DNA of 64,000 nt, taken from assembly GCA_964017235.1 (NCBI GenBank), contig OZ024928.1:88159566-88223565 (forward strand), read 5' to 3'. Position numbers and translations under genes: made by a program. Position 1 is the first letter of the stretch. Every line of letters begins with the position of its first letter. This DNA comes from Sabellastarte sp. h YS-2021 (taxonomy: Eukaryota > Annelida > Polychaeta > Sabellida > Sabellidae). The notes under the pieces are model-generated. The model had not been told where the DNA came from, did no database searches, and saw only the letters and a list, made by a program, of their open reading frames with translations. This document shows, piece by piece, positions 1 through 11,657 of this stretch.

Positions 1-164
1 GTTTCAGAGGAGTTGGGACATTTAAGGTGTGAATTGCACTGCTATTTGGCTTCAAGTTTACTCGAATAATATTTCCTGCCAGGCACACACTTAAGCCTTT
101 CCATCATTGAGATGGTTTCGCTGTCGTCTTAGACAAGCGCAGCACATTTCTGTGGTGTTTCACT
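1..164 (-). pseudogene. 3' part of a duplicated ankyrin/SOCS-box exon (broken copy)
   Basis: These bases align closely with ~8953-9132, the SOCS-box end of the intact exon at 8892-10169, in the same orientation. The copy lacks 17 bp that the intact exon has at ~9038-9054 (the junction in the copy is at ~81). This removes the core of the SOCS BC-box and shifts the frame. Similarity stops at ~164, where a LINE begins, and resumes at 5398. The copy runs off the left edge, so a fuller paralogue may lie outside the window. Homology and deletion are seen directly; loss of function is inferred. Confidence 0.85.
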
Positions 165-655
165 TCGCTCTGTCCAGGGGCATGCCTACAGCACTGGTGC
201 TACTCGACCTGTCCGCGGCTTTCGATACTATCGATCATGACACACTCCTATCCTGTTTGTCAGCTAGGTTTGGCTTTGCTGGATCGGCACTAAAATGGTT
301 AAGATTCTACCTCCAGGATCGTTTTCAGTCAGTCAAGATTGGTTCCAGTCTTTCGAATTTGTTCAAATTGAACTTTGGAGCCCCCCAAGGTTCTGTCTTA
401 GGTCCTCTTCTGTTTTCCCTCTATACAACACCTCTTGGTCAAGTCATCAGAAAATATACTGGAGTCAAATACTACTTCTATGCGGACAATACTCGGCTGT
501 TCATTCACTTCTCCCCTGATGATAGTCTCAAGTCTTTTGACCGTCTTAAATCCTGCTTGAATGATATTCAGGTCTGGATGTCTGAAAACAAACTCAAGCT
601 AAATCCTGATAAAACAGAATTCATAGTCTTTGGTGCCAAAGACAGATAACAAGCA
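164..655 (+). mobile_element. CR1/L2-like LINE, reverse transcriptase core (5' part)
   Basis: The frame up to the stop at 649 encodes a non-LTR reverse transcriptase core: an LDLSAAFDTIDH motif, then GAPQGSVLGPLLFSLY, then the catalytic box degraded to YADN (normally FADD), then LNPDKTEF. The first ~20 codons of the open frame are host exon sequence, so the element is 5'-truncated and starts at ~164. The frame ends soon after the RT core because another element is inserted there; the C-terminal part resumes at ~4540. Clade assignment rests on motif style and the 3' tail, not on a tree. Confidence 0.85.
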
Positions 656-774
656 TTCTGACGCATGCATTTATCTCCCGCCATATAAATTAGATGTACT
701 AAAGATAACATATTTTAACAAGGTGCTCTAAATGTAATACTTTTCAAGTTATAATTGATTTAGTGCATGATTTC

Positions 775-1670
775 ATGAATTTTAATGCATTAAAAATTAT
801 TTAAAAAATTCATTAAAAAAATTTAGCATGTGAAAGCTCTCCAAAATGTAGGTGAAAGAGTTATTTGAGAAATATTGGCTATCTGCAATACTTCTAGTGA
901 TAATAGGCAGTTACTCATTTTGAGTAGGTGAGTAATTAGCTACGGATCTGAAAATTTAGTAATTGAAAGCTCTCCAAAATGTATGTGAATTGAGTTATTT
1001 CAGAAATACTGGCTATCTGCAATACTTGTAGAGATAATTCGCATTTACTCATTTTGAGTAGGTGAATAATTAACTACGGGTGTGAAACTTCACCAAGTGA
1101 AAGCTGTCCCAAAAGTAGGTGAATGAGTTATTTGAGAAAAATTGGCTATCTGCAATACTTTTACAGATAATTCACATTTACTCATTTTGATTAGGTGAGT
1201 AATTAGCTACGGGTCTGGAACCTCACCATGTGAAAGCCCTCCCAAAAGTAGATGAACGAGTAATTTGATAAAAATTGGATATCCGCAATACTTTTAGAGA
1301 TAATTAGCATTTACTCATTTTGAGGAGGTGAATAATTAGCTACGGCTCTGAAAATTCACCAAGTGAAAGCTCTCCCAAAAGTAGGTGAATGAGTTATTTA
1401 AGAAAAATTGGATATCCCCAATACTTTTAGGGATAATTCACATTTACTCATTTTGAGTAGGTGAGTAATTAGCTACGGGTCTGGAACTTCACCATGTGAA
1501 AGCTCTCCCAAAAGTAGATGAATGAGTTATTTGATAAAAATTGGATATCCGCAATACTTTTAGAGATAATTATCATTTACTCATTTTGAGTAGGTGAATA
1601 ATTAGCTATGGGTCTGAAACTTCACCATGTGAAGGCTCTCCCAAAATTAGATGAAGCAGTTATTTGAGAA
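775..1670. repeat. ~133 bp tandem repeat, about seven units
   Basis: The phrase GTGAAAGCTCTCCCAAAAGTAG recurs, with small changes, near 832, 963, 1098, 1231, 1362, 1495 and 1628, giving a period of 131-135 bp. Each unit also carries TTACTCATTTTGAGTAGGTG. The units are diverged and have no conserved open frame. They share short motifs with the 321 bp array that follows. Confidence 0.9.
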
Positions 1671-4340
1671 AAATTATGTCATTATTTTGCCACAAATAAG
1701 AAAATAGCTATTACTCACTTATGGCATGCAATAGAACCCCAAACCATATGCATTTACCCTGCAGTCACAATTTCAAAGTAAGTATTACTCGGCTATCCAA
1801 TGTGCAACAGGTCTGAAACTTTACTATGTGATAGGTTATCAAAAACTAGATGAATAACATATTTGAAAATATTTCCCTAACTTTAATACTTTTGAAGATA
1901 TTTGACATTTACTTATGTTGTTATTTTGCTACAAATAAGAAAATAGCTATTACTCACTTATGGCATGCAATACAACCCCAAAATATATACCATCTTATAG
2001 TTAAGGACAAAGTAGCTTAACAACATATTTGAAGAAAAAGCTGTAACTGCAATAGTTTTGGGAGTTACAATGGATTTACTCAACAGTCACAATTTTAAAG
2101 TAGCTATTACTTAGCTATGCAATGTGCAACAGGTCTGAAACTTTACTATGTGATAGCTTACAAAAAAGTAGATGAATGACATATTTGAAAAGAATTCCGT
2201 AACTTTAATACTTCTGAAGATATTTGACATTTACTTATGTCATTATTTTGCTACTAATAAGAAAATAGCTATTACTCACTTATGGCATGCAATAGAACCC
2301 CAAACTACATGCCAGCTTATAGCTAAGGACAAAGTAGGTGAACAACATATTTTACGAAAATATTGTAACTGCAATAGTTTTGGAGTTACAATGGATTTAC
2401 TCAACTGTAGAGTTTCATAGTAGCTATTACTCAGCTATCCAATGTGCAACAGATCCGAAACTTTACTATGTGATAGCTTATGAAAAAGTAGATGGATAAC
2501 ATATTTGAAAAGAATTCCCTAACTGTAATACTTTTGAAGATATTTGACATCTACTTATGTCATGATTTTGCTACAAATAACAAAATAGCTATTACTCACT
2601 TATGGCATGCAATAGAACCCCAAACTATGTACCATCTTATAGCTAAGGACAAAGTAGCTGAACAACATATTTTAGGAAAATACTCTAACTGCAATAGTTT
2701 TGGAGTTACAATGGCTTTACTCAACACTCAGAATTTCAAAGTAGCTATAACTCAGCTATCCAAGGTGCAACAGGTCTGAAACTTTACTATGTTATAGCTT
2801 ACCAAAAAGTAGATGGACAACATATTTGAAAAGATTTCCCTAACTTCAATACTTTTGAAGATATTTGACATTTACTTCTTCTGTTATTTAGCTACAAATG
2901 AGAAAATAGCTATTACTCACTTATGGCATGCAATAGAACCCCAAACTATGTACCATCTTATAGCTAAGATCAAAGTAGCTGAACAACATATTTTAGGAAA
3001 ATACTCCAACTGCAATAGTTTTGGAGTTACAATGGCTTTACTCAACAGTCAGAATTTCAAAGTAGCTATTACTCAGCTATCCAAGGTGCAACAGGTCTGA
3101 AACTTTACTATGTCATAGCTTACCAAAAAGTAGATGGACAACATATTTGAAAAGATTTCCCTGACTTTAATACTTTTGAAGATATTTGACATTTACTTCT
3201 TCTGTTATTTAGCTACAAATGAGGAAATAGCTATTACTCACTTATGGCAAGCAATAGAACCCCAAACTATGTACCATCTTATAGCTAAGAACAAAGTAGC
3301 TGAACAACATATTTTAGGAAAACACTCTAACTGCAATACTTTTTTAGTTACAATAGCTTTACTCAACAGTCAGAATTTCAAAGTAGCTATTACTCAGCTA
3401 TCCAAGGTGCAACAGGTCTGAAACTTTACTATGTTATAGCTTACCAAAAAGTAGATGGACAACATATTTGAAAAGATTTCCCTAACTTTAATACTTTTGA
3501 AGATATTTGACATTTACTTCTTCTGTTATTTAGCTATAAATGAGGAAATAGCTATTACTCACTTATGGCAAGCAATAGAACCCCAAACTATGTACCATCT
3601 TATAGCTAAGAACAAAGTAGCTGAACAACATATTTTAGGAAAATACTCTAACTGCAATAGTTTTGGAGTTACAATCGCTTTACTCACCAGTCAGAATATC
3701 AAAGTAGCTATTACTCAGCTATCCAAGGTGCAACAGGTCTGAAACTTTACTATGTTATAGCTTACCAAAAAGTAGATGGACAACATATTTGAAAAGATTT
3801 CCCTAACTTTAATACTTTTGAAGATATTTGACATTTACTTCTTCTGTTATTTAGCTACAAATGAGAAAATAGCTATTACTCACTTATGGCATGCAACAGA
3901 ACCCCAAACTATGTACCATCTTATAGCTAAGGACAAAGTAGCTGAACAACATATTTTAGGAAAATACTCTAATTGCAATAGTTTTGGAGTTACAATGGAT
4001 TTACTCACCAGTCAGAATTTCAAAGTAGCTATTACTCAGCTATCCAATGTGCAACAGGTCTGAAACTTTAGTATGTTATAGCTTACCAAAAACTAGATGA
4101 ATAACATATTTGAAAAGAATTCCCTAACTTTAATACTTTTGAAGATATTTGACATTTACTTCTTCCGTTATTTAGCTACAAATGAGAAAATAGCTATTAC
4201 TCACTTATGGCATGCAATGGGACCCCAAACTATGTACCATCTTATAGCTAAGGACAAAGTAGCTGGACAACATATTTGAAGAAAAAGTTGTCACTGCAAT
4301 AGTTTTTGAGTTATGAGCCCTTTACTCAAAGTAGCTAAGA
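1670..4340. repeat. 321 bp higher-order tandem repeat, about eight units
   Basis: Units start at 2492, 2813, 3134, 3455, 3776 and 4097, exactly 321 bp apart, with more diverged units upstream. Each unit looks like a dimer of two ~160 bp halves sharing ACAACATATTTGAAAA-like and AAAGTAGCTATTACTCA-like motifs. Because 321 is a multiple of three, every full unit shows a 95-codon open frame ending with a TGA. These frames look like by-products of recent amplification, not genes. Confidence 0.92.
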
Positions 4341-4539
4341 TTGCTATTACTCACTTATCTTTAGGCCTAAGTCAATAAAACCAAAAATTTTTTCAAGGGC
4401 ATGAAAATTCATTGGGACAATTAATTTACAAAAAATCTGTAGCTGTAGCAGTTTTGGAGAAATCTGCAAGACTAACTAACGCACACACGCACGCACGCAC
4501 ACACAGACATCATTTCATAATCTCCCTCCCAGGCTAAAG

Positions 4540-5397
4540 CCCAGCGGGAGTCACTGAGCCACTCATTTCCTGTCAATATCCTGGGTAATTGTCTCTCTCC
4601 CACAGATGTTGTACGCAATTTGGGTGTTCGGTTTGATGCAAAGTTTTGTTTCACCAATCACGTAAATTCATCAAATCTTGTTTTATTAGCCTCAGGGACC
4701 TTCATCGTATTGGGAGGTTTCTTTCTATTGATACATCAGTGGTGATTGGAAATGCTCTGGTCAGTAGTCGTTTGGATTATTGCAATTCTCTATTTCGCAG
4801 TTTGTCATCCCGTAATGCTACAAGGCTCCAATATGTTCAAAATGCTCTTGCACGGTTTGTCACTGGTGCTTCAATGTACACTCACATCACATCCACCCTG
4901 AGGACACTTCATTGGCTACCCATCAGACAACGTATTATCTTCAAAACCCTAGTTTTGGTTTATAAGTACCTCACCACTGGCCAGCCTAAGTATTTTGCAC
5001 CATATCTCTCCTTGTACAAATCTGCCATGAATACAAGACGTTCCAACCCCAAAATTTTGTTCCTCCAGGTTCCTCATTATTGTGCTTCCATCCATAAATC
5101 AAAGGTCCATTTCAGCAACAGTTTCTCATATGATGCCCCGAAGTTATGGAATGATCTTCCACATGATATCCGCAGTGCTCCAAATCTCTCATGTTTCAAA
5201 AGTCGACTAAAAACCTACCTATTTCAGAAATCATTTCCACCATAGCTTCTAACTACCGAACACCGGATCGCCTCCCTGGGTACGACTTGGAACATGTCTA
5301 ATGTCTTGATGATTTATGCCTTACGAACTGGATGGTGTGCCTTAGAATCCTTAGATACGGAGATTAAGCACTTGGACAACTGATTGATTGATTGATT
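4540..5397 (+). mobile_element. CR1/L2-like LINE, C-terminal part and 3' tail
   Basis: The frame at 4646-5245 encodes the downstream end of a CR1/L2-type reverse transcriptase, with landmarks SRLDYCNSL, LQYVQNALAR, LHWLPIRQRIIFK and a terminal APKLWNDLP...FKSRLKTYLF block. A frameshift near 4660 separates it from LGVRFDAKF encoded just upstream. The element ends in a short TGAT repeat (5381-5397), typical of this LINE group, followed directly by host exon-like sequence. It is a dead copy continuing the fragment at 164-655. Confidence 0.88.
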
Positions 5398-5500
5398 GAA
5401 TATTTGAAGCAATAGCCACTTTCATACAGCAACCTAAGAAGCGAGTTTCTGAATTTAATAAACTTGAAAATTTTGATTACTTAAAGGTAGCTTTCATAAG
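5398..5500 (-). pseudogene. Continuation of the broken ankyrin/SOCS-box exon copy
   Basis: TATTTGAAGCAATAGCCACTTTCATACAGC and the bases after it match ~9133-9200 of the intact exon, directly continuing the segment that ends at 164. Together the two pieces show that the LINE inserted into this exon copy. Similarity fades by ~5500. Confidence 0.75.
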
Positions 5501-5659
5501 CTACAAGCTTACCATGTGGGACTGAATGCTGTTCTCAGATGGCCGCAAGCCCAGCCAACGTCTAAGAAAAATAGACATTTATAGTTGGCCGTAGCCTCAG
5601 GTTGCCTTCTCGTGGTACTCTACGAGATCTCTTCCTACTTTCTCATTGCAATTTTAACC

Positions 5660-6550
5660 ATACCCCTCAGCTGTAATACAGCAGGGAGGCAGGGTGGTAA
5701 AACATCACACCATGACTTGGCATACCTCCACTCCCCAACCAATGACTCATCCAAGAATCAACTTTCTACACCTAACTGTTTCTGAGATATGGCCCAGGCA
5801 AGATTTTAAGATCAAGGTTATTACAACAAGGTTAAATCAAGGTTGTTGCTAACCTACACCCCTAACCAATGTTTCTAATATACATCAACTTCCTGCACCT
5901 TAATGTTTCCGAGATATAACATGTACAAGATATTTAACTTCAAGGTCACTGCGGCAAAGGTCAAATCAAGTCATTGCATACCCAAACTTGACTAATTTGG
6001 CTATAAAAATCAACCTTTTACACTTTACAGATTGTCAGATATCGTATGAAAAAGATTTTAATGGCCAAGGTCACTGGAGCAAGGTCAAAAGGTCGAATCA
6101 AGGTCACACAATGAAGCTGCTCACCTACACTCCCTGACCAATGTTCCTACTAAGTTTCAACTTCCTACACCTTACAGTTTCTGACATATATCCCGGACAA
6201 GATTTTAAAGGTTAAGGTCACTACAGCAAGGTCAAATATCAAATCAAGGTCACACCATGACAATGCACACACCCCCTAACCAATGTCCCTACCAAGTTTT
6301 CACTTCCTACACCTTACAGTTCCTGAGATATAGCCTGGACAAGATTTTAAATGTCAAGGTCACTACGACAAGGTTAAAGGTCAAATCAAGGTCACACCAT
6401 GACGTTGCACACCTACACCTAACCAAAGTCCCTACCAAGTATCAACTTCCTACACCTAACGGTTTCTGAGATACAGCCCACACAAACTTTTTCCCGCCGC
6501 CTGCCCATCCAGACACCTTAGGTGAAAACAATACCCCAACAGCCCTTTCG
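5660..6550. mobile_element. Pearl/Helentron-like element with GGTCA-rich ~145 bp repeats
   Basis: Several diverged copies of a unit containing CCCTAACCAATGTCCCTACC, a CAACTTCCTACACCTTACGG-like stretch and AAGGTCAAATCAAGGTCAC-like motifs occur in tandem. The 3' end resembles that of the better copies at 13643 and 43280 (GGTGAAAACAATACCCCAACAGCCC), but the terminal palindrome is degraded. The 5' end is uncertain. Confidence 0.7.
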
Positions 6551-6554
6551 AAAA

Positions 6555-7690
6555 TACTTTCGAAGTTACAAGCATCTTACTGGTGAAAGGTCAAAATAGC
6601 TATTACTCAGTTAGATGTGGAGCTACAACTCTGTAAATTTGCCATAACACAGAACATCAAGAAGTAGTTAAACAAAATGTTTCACAAAAAGGCTCTAAAT
6701 TCAATAGTCCTGTAGTTACAGGTCATTTACTCAAATATATCAAAGTAGCTACTACTCAGTTAGCTATGGAACTACATGTATGAAAATATGACATGACATA
6801 AAACATCAACAAGTAGGCAAAGAACATAAAGTCTCTAAATTCAATAGTTTTGAACTTACAAGTGATTTACTTATTAGCAAAACAGCAAAGTAGCTCTTAC
6901 TCAGTTATCTGTGGAGCTATAGCTTGGAAAATTTGCCACAACACAGATCATCAGAAAGTAGCTGAACAACATATTTGATAAAAAAGCTGTAAATAAAATA
7001 GTTTGGAAGTTAAATGTGATTTACTCATTTGCAAAAGGTCAAAGTAACTATTACTCAGTTGCCATTATAGCTGCACCTCTCAAAATAAAAACAGAATATA
7101 AAAACTAGGTGAACAACATATTTGATAAAAACCTCTAAATTTAATAGTTTTGAAGTTACAAGTGATTAGTTCATTATCAAACTAGCAAAGCAGCTATTAC
7201 TCAGTTAGCTGTGGAGCTATCTAAATATTTACCATGATACAGAACATCAAAAAGTAGCTAAAGAACATATTGATAAAAAAATTCTAAATTTAATAGTTTT
7301 GAAATTACAAGCAACTTACTGATTGGCAAAATGTCAAAATAACTATTACCCAGTTATATGTGTAGCTACAGCTCTGACAATTTCCACGACACAGAACATC
7401 AGAAAGTAGTTGAACAGCATGTTTCACAAAAACTCTCTAAATTCAATAATTTTGTAGTTTCAAGTCATTTGCTCAAAGGTGAAGTATCAAAGCACCTATT
7501 ACTCAGTTAGCTACTGAACTACAACTCTGAAAATATACCAGGACACAGATCATTGGAAGTAGGTGAACAACAAATTTAACAAAAATGCTTTATGTTCAAT
7601 AGTTTTGTAATTACAAGTGTTTCTACTCGAAGCTGATCTGTCAATGTAGCTACACCTGAGTTAGCTATAGATATATGATAATACCAATGT
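6555..7690. repeat. Degenerate ~150 bp tandem repeat, about eight units
   Basis: The phrase TAGCTATTACTCAGTTAGCTGTGG recurs in variants near 6597, 6747, 6891, 7045, 7191, 7338, 7492 and 7648. Each unit also has an ACATCAAAAAGTAGCTGAACAACATATT-like stretch and a TCAATAGTTTTGAAGTTACAAG-like stretch. These motifs also occur in the 321 bp array, so the arrays are related. Confidence 0.88.
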
Positions 7691-8891
7691 CATAGAATCT
7701 AACTTTTTTTTTAAACTGACTTTATACTAATACTTTTTATAATATGTTTCTATTTCCATCAGTGATTAGATTTACACCTTGAGTTATTAATGTTACTTCT
7801 AATTTTTGTTATTAACGTTATTTCTAATTTTTGGCACAGCTTAATCCTCCTTTGTGAATACGGCCATTGCTGTTCTACTTGCGTTTTTTGCCGTATGTGT
7901 AACATCAGTCCCTGTTCAAAGAGGATGAATGCTTACTTTTCAGAATATTGTATATATGCAAATTTGCACATTTCCTAGGATTAAAACAAATTGAAGATCT
8001 TCAACTTAGTTAAACTTTGTTAATTCAGTTTGTCATAAGTTTTTATTAAACCAGTAAAAATAAACATTAAACCAATAGTTCTTGTCCACACTACCTATCC
8101 TTCAAAACACTTGTCACATTTAATCACTTTTCGGTAACGACCTTGAATATAAACTCTTGAAATGTTAACTATGTGATCAACAATACATGCTTATGCAATG
8201 GTTATATGATATTTCAACAATTTAATTATTTCTTATTGTGTAGAATTTGTTGATACAAAGATAAAGTGCTATAAAGATATGATTTGATTACATAGATATG
8301 GATTAGCCTCTGATGAGATTATCCATTAGTTATGGACAATTGAAATACAATTACTGGAATTAAAAGTAATTATACAAGGCACACTAATACTCCGACTCAC
8401 AAGAAGTAATCTTAGTCTTGCTTTATTTAGAGTGACCCTTCACAACATACTGTGAGTCAGAATGACTTCCTAGATGCTATCTCTAGACTCAATATCACCT
8501 ACAATGCCCCAAGTGACTGTGGCACCCCCATGCTCTTGGATACGAGTCCAAATGACACCCTTGGGACACTCAATTCAGTGTCCAGAAAACTTAACATGAC
8601 CATTCATGTAAAAAATGTATGAACACATAGGCTCTATTAAGAAATAGCCTAAAAGCACACCAGTATCTAGACACGTTTTAACAGGCGGCCACTTACACAA
8701 ACACCTGAAGTACTCAGTGTTAAAGAAATGCACAACAGAGTTTGACGTCAGCAGAGCCAGGCAGAAATAAACGGAGATAAGTTGGGTTTTCAGATGGCAC
8801 TCTCTACACCCACTTTGCATCAAACAATTAGTGTTGAGTTGCTAGTGTATTTTAGTAAGCACACACTCAATGACTAACCCCCTTATTTTGA
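7690..8891. other. No gene seen; downstream flank of the ankyrin/SOCS gene
   Basis: AT-rich sequence with only short, non-homologous open frames. Part of it (8891 downward) should be the 3' UTR of the minus-strand gene. No repeat family was recognised. Confidence 0.5.
8422..8427 (-). terminator. Candidate polyadenylation signal (AATAAA on minus strand)
   Basis: TTTATT on the plus strand reads AATAAA on the minus strand, about 465 bp downstream of the stop codon of the ankyrin/SOCS exon. Other AATAAA-like words occur nearby, so the choice is tentative. Confidence 0.35.
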
Positions 8892-10169
8892 TTAGATATG
8901 TAGCCAGGCTGTGGGATAGTCCTGCCATGGATGACCCCTCATTAAAATAATGTCTTTCAGAGGAGTTGGGACATTCAAGGTGTGAATTGCACTGCTATTA
9001 GGCTTCAAGTTTACTCGAATAACATTTCCTGCCAGTTTCTGTAAACTCAAAGGCACACACTTCATGCTTTCCATTATTGAAATGGCTTGGCTGTCGACTT
9101 TGGCAAGGTCAGCACATTTCTGTGGGGTTTCATATTTAAAATTGTAACCACTTTCATAAAGCAACCCAAGAAGTGAGTTTCTGTATTTAATAAACCTTGC
9201 ATTATGAAAATAGGAAAATGCCATCTTCATAAGCAGAGTTAGGAATGTGTGATTTTCGTCACTTTTGTATACTAAATTCATCAATGATGTATCAAAACCA
9301 TGCTGTATCAAAACAGCCAACTTTTCTAACAATCTTTGCAAATGTTTTTTACACTCTGTATGTATCAGGAGGGGGAATTCATTTGTTCTAGAGTCAAAAC
9401 TGTCACTTTTAGCATATAGTAAACGTGTGATTACCAACTCTTTACCGCCTTCCCACATAAAACTTGGAGTTGCACCAAGATTAAGAGCAACAATATCCAG
9501 ATGATTGAGGTGCTTGTAAGTGTATATAGTTGCTAATATGTTTTCATGACCTTTAGATGTTCCTGCACCATTTTTTATCAAAAGTTCAGCCATTTTCCAA
9601 TTTTGCTTTCCTATAGCATAGTCAATTGGTTCATCATCATTATCATTCAAATGATCTATCATATCTCGGACTGTGACATAATTTTCCAACAAATACTTTA
9701 CAATGCCATATTGCTCATTTAGAACAGCATGGTGCAAGATGCTATTTGAATGATCTTCATCAACAGTATTAAGATCAGCTCCAAAGTCTATAAAAATTTT
9801 AGTACACTTTAGAGAACCTTTGCTGATAGCAAGGACTAACAAAATGTGACTGCATGCTTCAATCTCATTATTCAATTTGGGAAGTGTTTTCAAAAGAAAC
9901 TTCAGCATATTTGGTTGGTTAGATTCTGTAGCAATGAGCAGCATACCTTTGTTCAGAACTTCAGCGTTGTTTTCTTCTGAATGCTGAAGAAGGAGCTTCA
10001 GTAGTTTTATATTTCCAGAAGATACTGCAGCTTCCAGAACTGTCCATTTCTTTGGTCCATAACATCCATGAAGATACTGACTCATATGTGGACGTTCCAA
10101 AAGTCTTTGCACCTGATCCAAACAACCATGCTTTGTTGCCTTCCAAAGCTGTATTGCCCTATAACTTTT
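8892..10169 (-). CDS. Ankyrin-repeat and SOCS-box protein, terminal exon
   Basis: A 425-codon open exon starts in phase 0 after a TTTTTAG acceptor (10171-10170) and ends at the stop at 8892. Ankyrin-type helices are visible: AIQLWKATKHGCLDQVQRLL, TVLEAAVSSGNIKLLKLLL, LLVLAISKGSLKCTKIFIDF, SILHHAVLNEQYGIVKYLL and PIDYAIGKQNWKMAELLIKN. The C-terminus matches a SOCS box: PLSLQKLAGNVIR in the BC-box position and NVPTPLKDIIL in the Cullin-box position. ASB proteins are substrate receptors for Cullin5-Elongin B/C ubiquitin ligases (family knowledge). The usual BC-box cysteine is alanine here. The nearest upstream exon in frame is at 20287-20802. No internal stops are present. Confidence 0.88.
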   Translation of the reverse strand, partial: KSYRAIQLWKATKHGCLDQVQRLLERPHMSQYLHGCYGPKKWTVLEAAVSSGNIKLLKLLLQHSEENNAEVLNKGMLLIATESNQPNMLKFLLKTLPKLNNEIEACSHILLVLAISKGSLKCTKIFIDFGADLNTVDEDHSNSILHHAVLNEQYGIVKYLLENYVTVRDMIDHLNDNDDEPIDYAIGKQNWKMAELLIKNGAGTSKGHENILATIYTYKHLNHLDIVALNLGATPSFMWEGGKELVITRLLYAKSDSFDSRTNEFPLLIHTECKKHLQRLLEKLAVLIQHGFDTSLMNLVYKSDENHTFLTLLMKMAFSYFHNARFIKYRNSLLGLLYESGYNFKYETPQKCADLAKVDSQAISIMESMKCVPLSLQKLAGNVIRVNLKPNSSAIHTLNVPTPLKDIILMRGHPWQDYPTAWLHI

Positions 10170-11164
10170 CTAAAAATATGAAAATGTACAGAAATTAATT
10201 ATTTTTAAAATTTTATCTGAAGGCAAATGTGTAATATGGTACATTTTACACAAATAAAATGTAAAGCAAGTCCTGGATTAATGGACTATCTTTCAAGTTC
10301 ATACATAAATGTATAATCAAGTGATCAAAATTGTAGATAAACTGAAGTCAATGCTAACTTTAATATAACCTTTCAATAACTCTATTGGAAGTGTTTTCAT
10401 ACATCAATCCAGGGCCAATACAGATCGTTCATTGGTTTGTTACAACAAAATTACATTTAATTATAATTAATAACGTGTAATAATAAATAATTAAAATAAA
10501 CAAATTTCGAAATTAACAAGCTTCTCTAACCACGATCTCCATCAGTAACTTCTCTCGACAAGTAGATTTAATATTTTGTGTGTGAGTGCATGTTCTGTGT
10601 TTTATGTGTAGTGGCTGCCCATGTTTGTATCTCTCCATGTTAATAACAATTTGAATGGTAAAAGTTTATTCTTGAAACATATGTACGTAGCGATTTTTCA
10701 TGTATATCACTTAACTATATCCACACATAAAATGTGTACCATGTAATTGCTGATAAGGACCTGATGCTTGCCACCCTTGCCACTAGGTGCCATTTAATTT
10801 TCTGCATTTTGAGTTTGTTTTTCCTTCTATTTTTCTTTATTTTTTTTCTTTTAAATTTTGTTAAAAAAGGGTGAATAATACTATAAATTTTTTTATCATT
10901 ATATACATGTTTTAATATATATATATACATATTTGAAATTAAAATCTTTGGCTTTCGGAATCACTGACACAGGTAAAGGAATTGTTAAACTGGTTGGAAA
11001 CTGAGAACGTACTTTATGGCATAGAAATTCATTGATGTGTGAAAAAAATAGCACTGGCCACCAGCATCGGCACTTGCTGTTGGCATTGAAGTAACACAAC
11101 TTTATCTGCAACTTTTTATATTATAAATTGTACAGTACAATAATTTTTTTAAATAGTTGGAACT
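10170..11164. other. Intron sequence, no gene seen
   Basis: AT-rich intron of the ankyrin/SOCS gene up to the Harbinger element. Open frames at 10715-11111 on the minus strand are low-complexity and show no recognised domain. A short TA tract lies at ~10915-10927. Confidence 0.5.
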
Positions 11165-11657
11165 ATATGGGGGTGTTCCACTGGGTTGGATCCTACAACT
11201 GACTCTACGACTCTAGGATTGGTTTGAAAAGTCGGGGACGAAAATCCAGAAAAAATGTGCAATATATTTGGGTCTCATTCGCCTCCCTGACAGGACGTAA
11301 TACATCCCAGCTTGTCTGGATGAACCTCCCTTGGTGTCAGGCTGCTTTTCTCCACAACTAGGATGGAAACTACCAGGACAAGCCTTAACACACAAGCTGT
11401 ATCAGGCCCCGATAACCCATACTGACAAACTGACAGGACTGGAGAAGTTTTCTGATCCACCCCAACTGGACTGATAAATTTCTGGAGTTGGGATCGCAAG
11501 TCGGGATCAAACTAACACTATCTGAACCCCTTCTGGCTGCTATAATTCATCATTAATCGCTGCAAATATGCCAGTTACACATCAGAGACACTTTCTACAG
11601 AAACTTAGGGTACTTTTTGTTTTTCATTGAGTTTAATATTTTGATTTTCATTATGAT

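Larger units (their letters stand above)
655..4540. mobile_element. Satellite-bearing Helentron/Pearl-like insertion within the LINE
   Basis: This block separates the two halves of the LINE. It holds a ~133 bp tandem array, then a 321 bp array, then an ACGC/AC microsatellite (~4480-4505). It ends with a GC-rich stem (CTCCCTCCCAGGC at ~4522 against GCCCAGCGGGAG at ~4539). Tandem core, microsatellite and 3' hairpin together are the layout described for bivalve Pearl/HINE elements. No helicase is encoded. The exact 5' end is not resolved, and family assignment is inferred. Confidence 0.55.

Noticed and set aside
2492-4279. Six near-identical open frames of 95 (last 60) codons as a multigene array
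   Set aside because: They repeat at exactly 321 bp with the spacer equally conserved, include a stop in every unit, and have no domain; a satellite explains them.
655-7690. CRISPR-like array
   Set aside because: Repeat units are 130-320 bp with no short repeats and unique spacers, and the DNA is eukaryotic.
8575-8823. 82-codon minus frame downstream of the SOCS exon
   Set aside because: No domain; most likely 3' UTR.
10715-11111. Minus-strand frames as a middle exon of the ankyrin/SOCS gene
   Set aside because: Low-complexity, no ankyrin pattern, no convincing splice pair; the flanking exons already join in phase.
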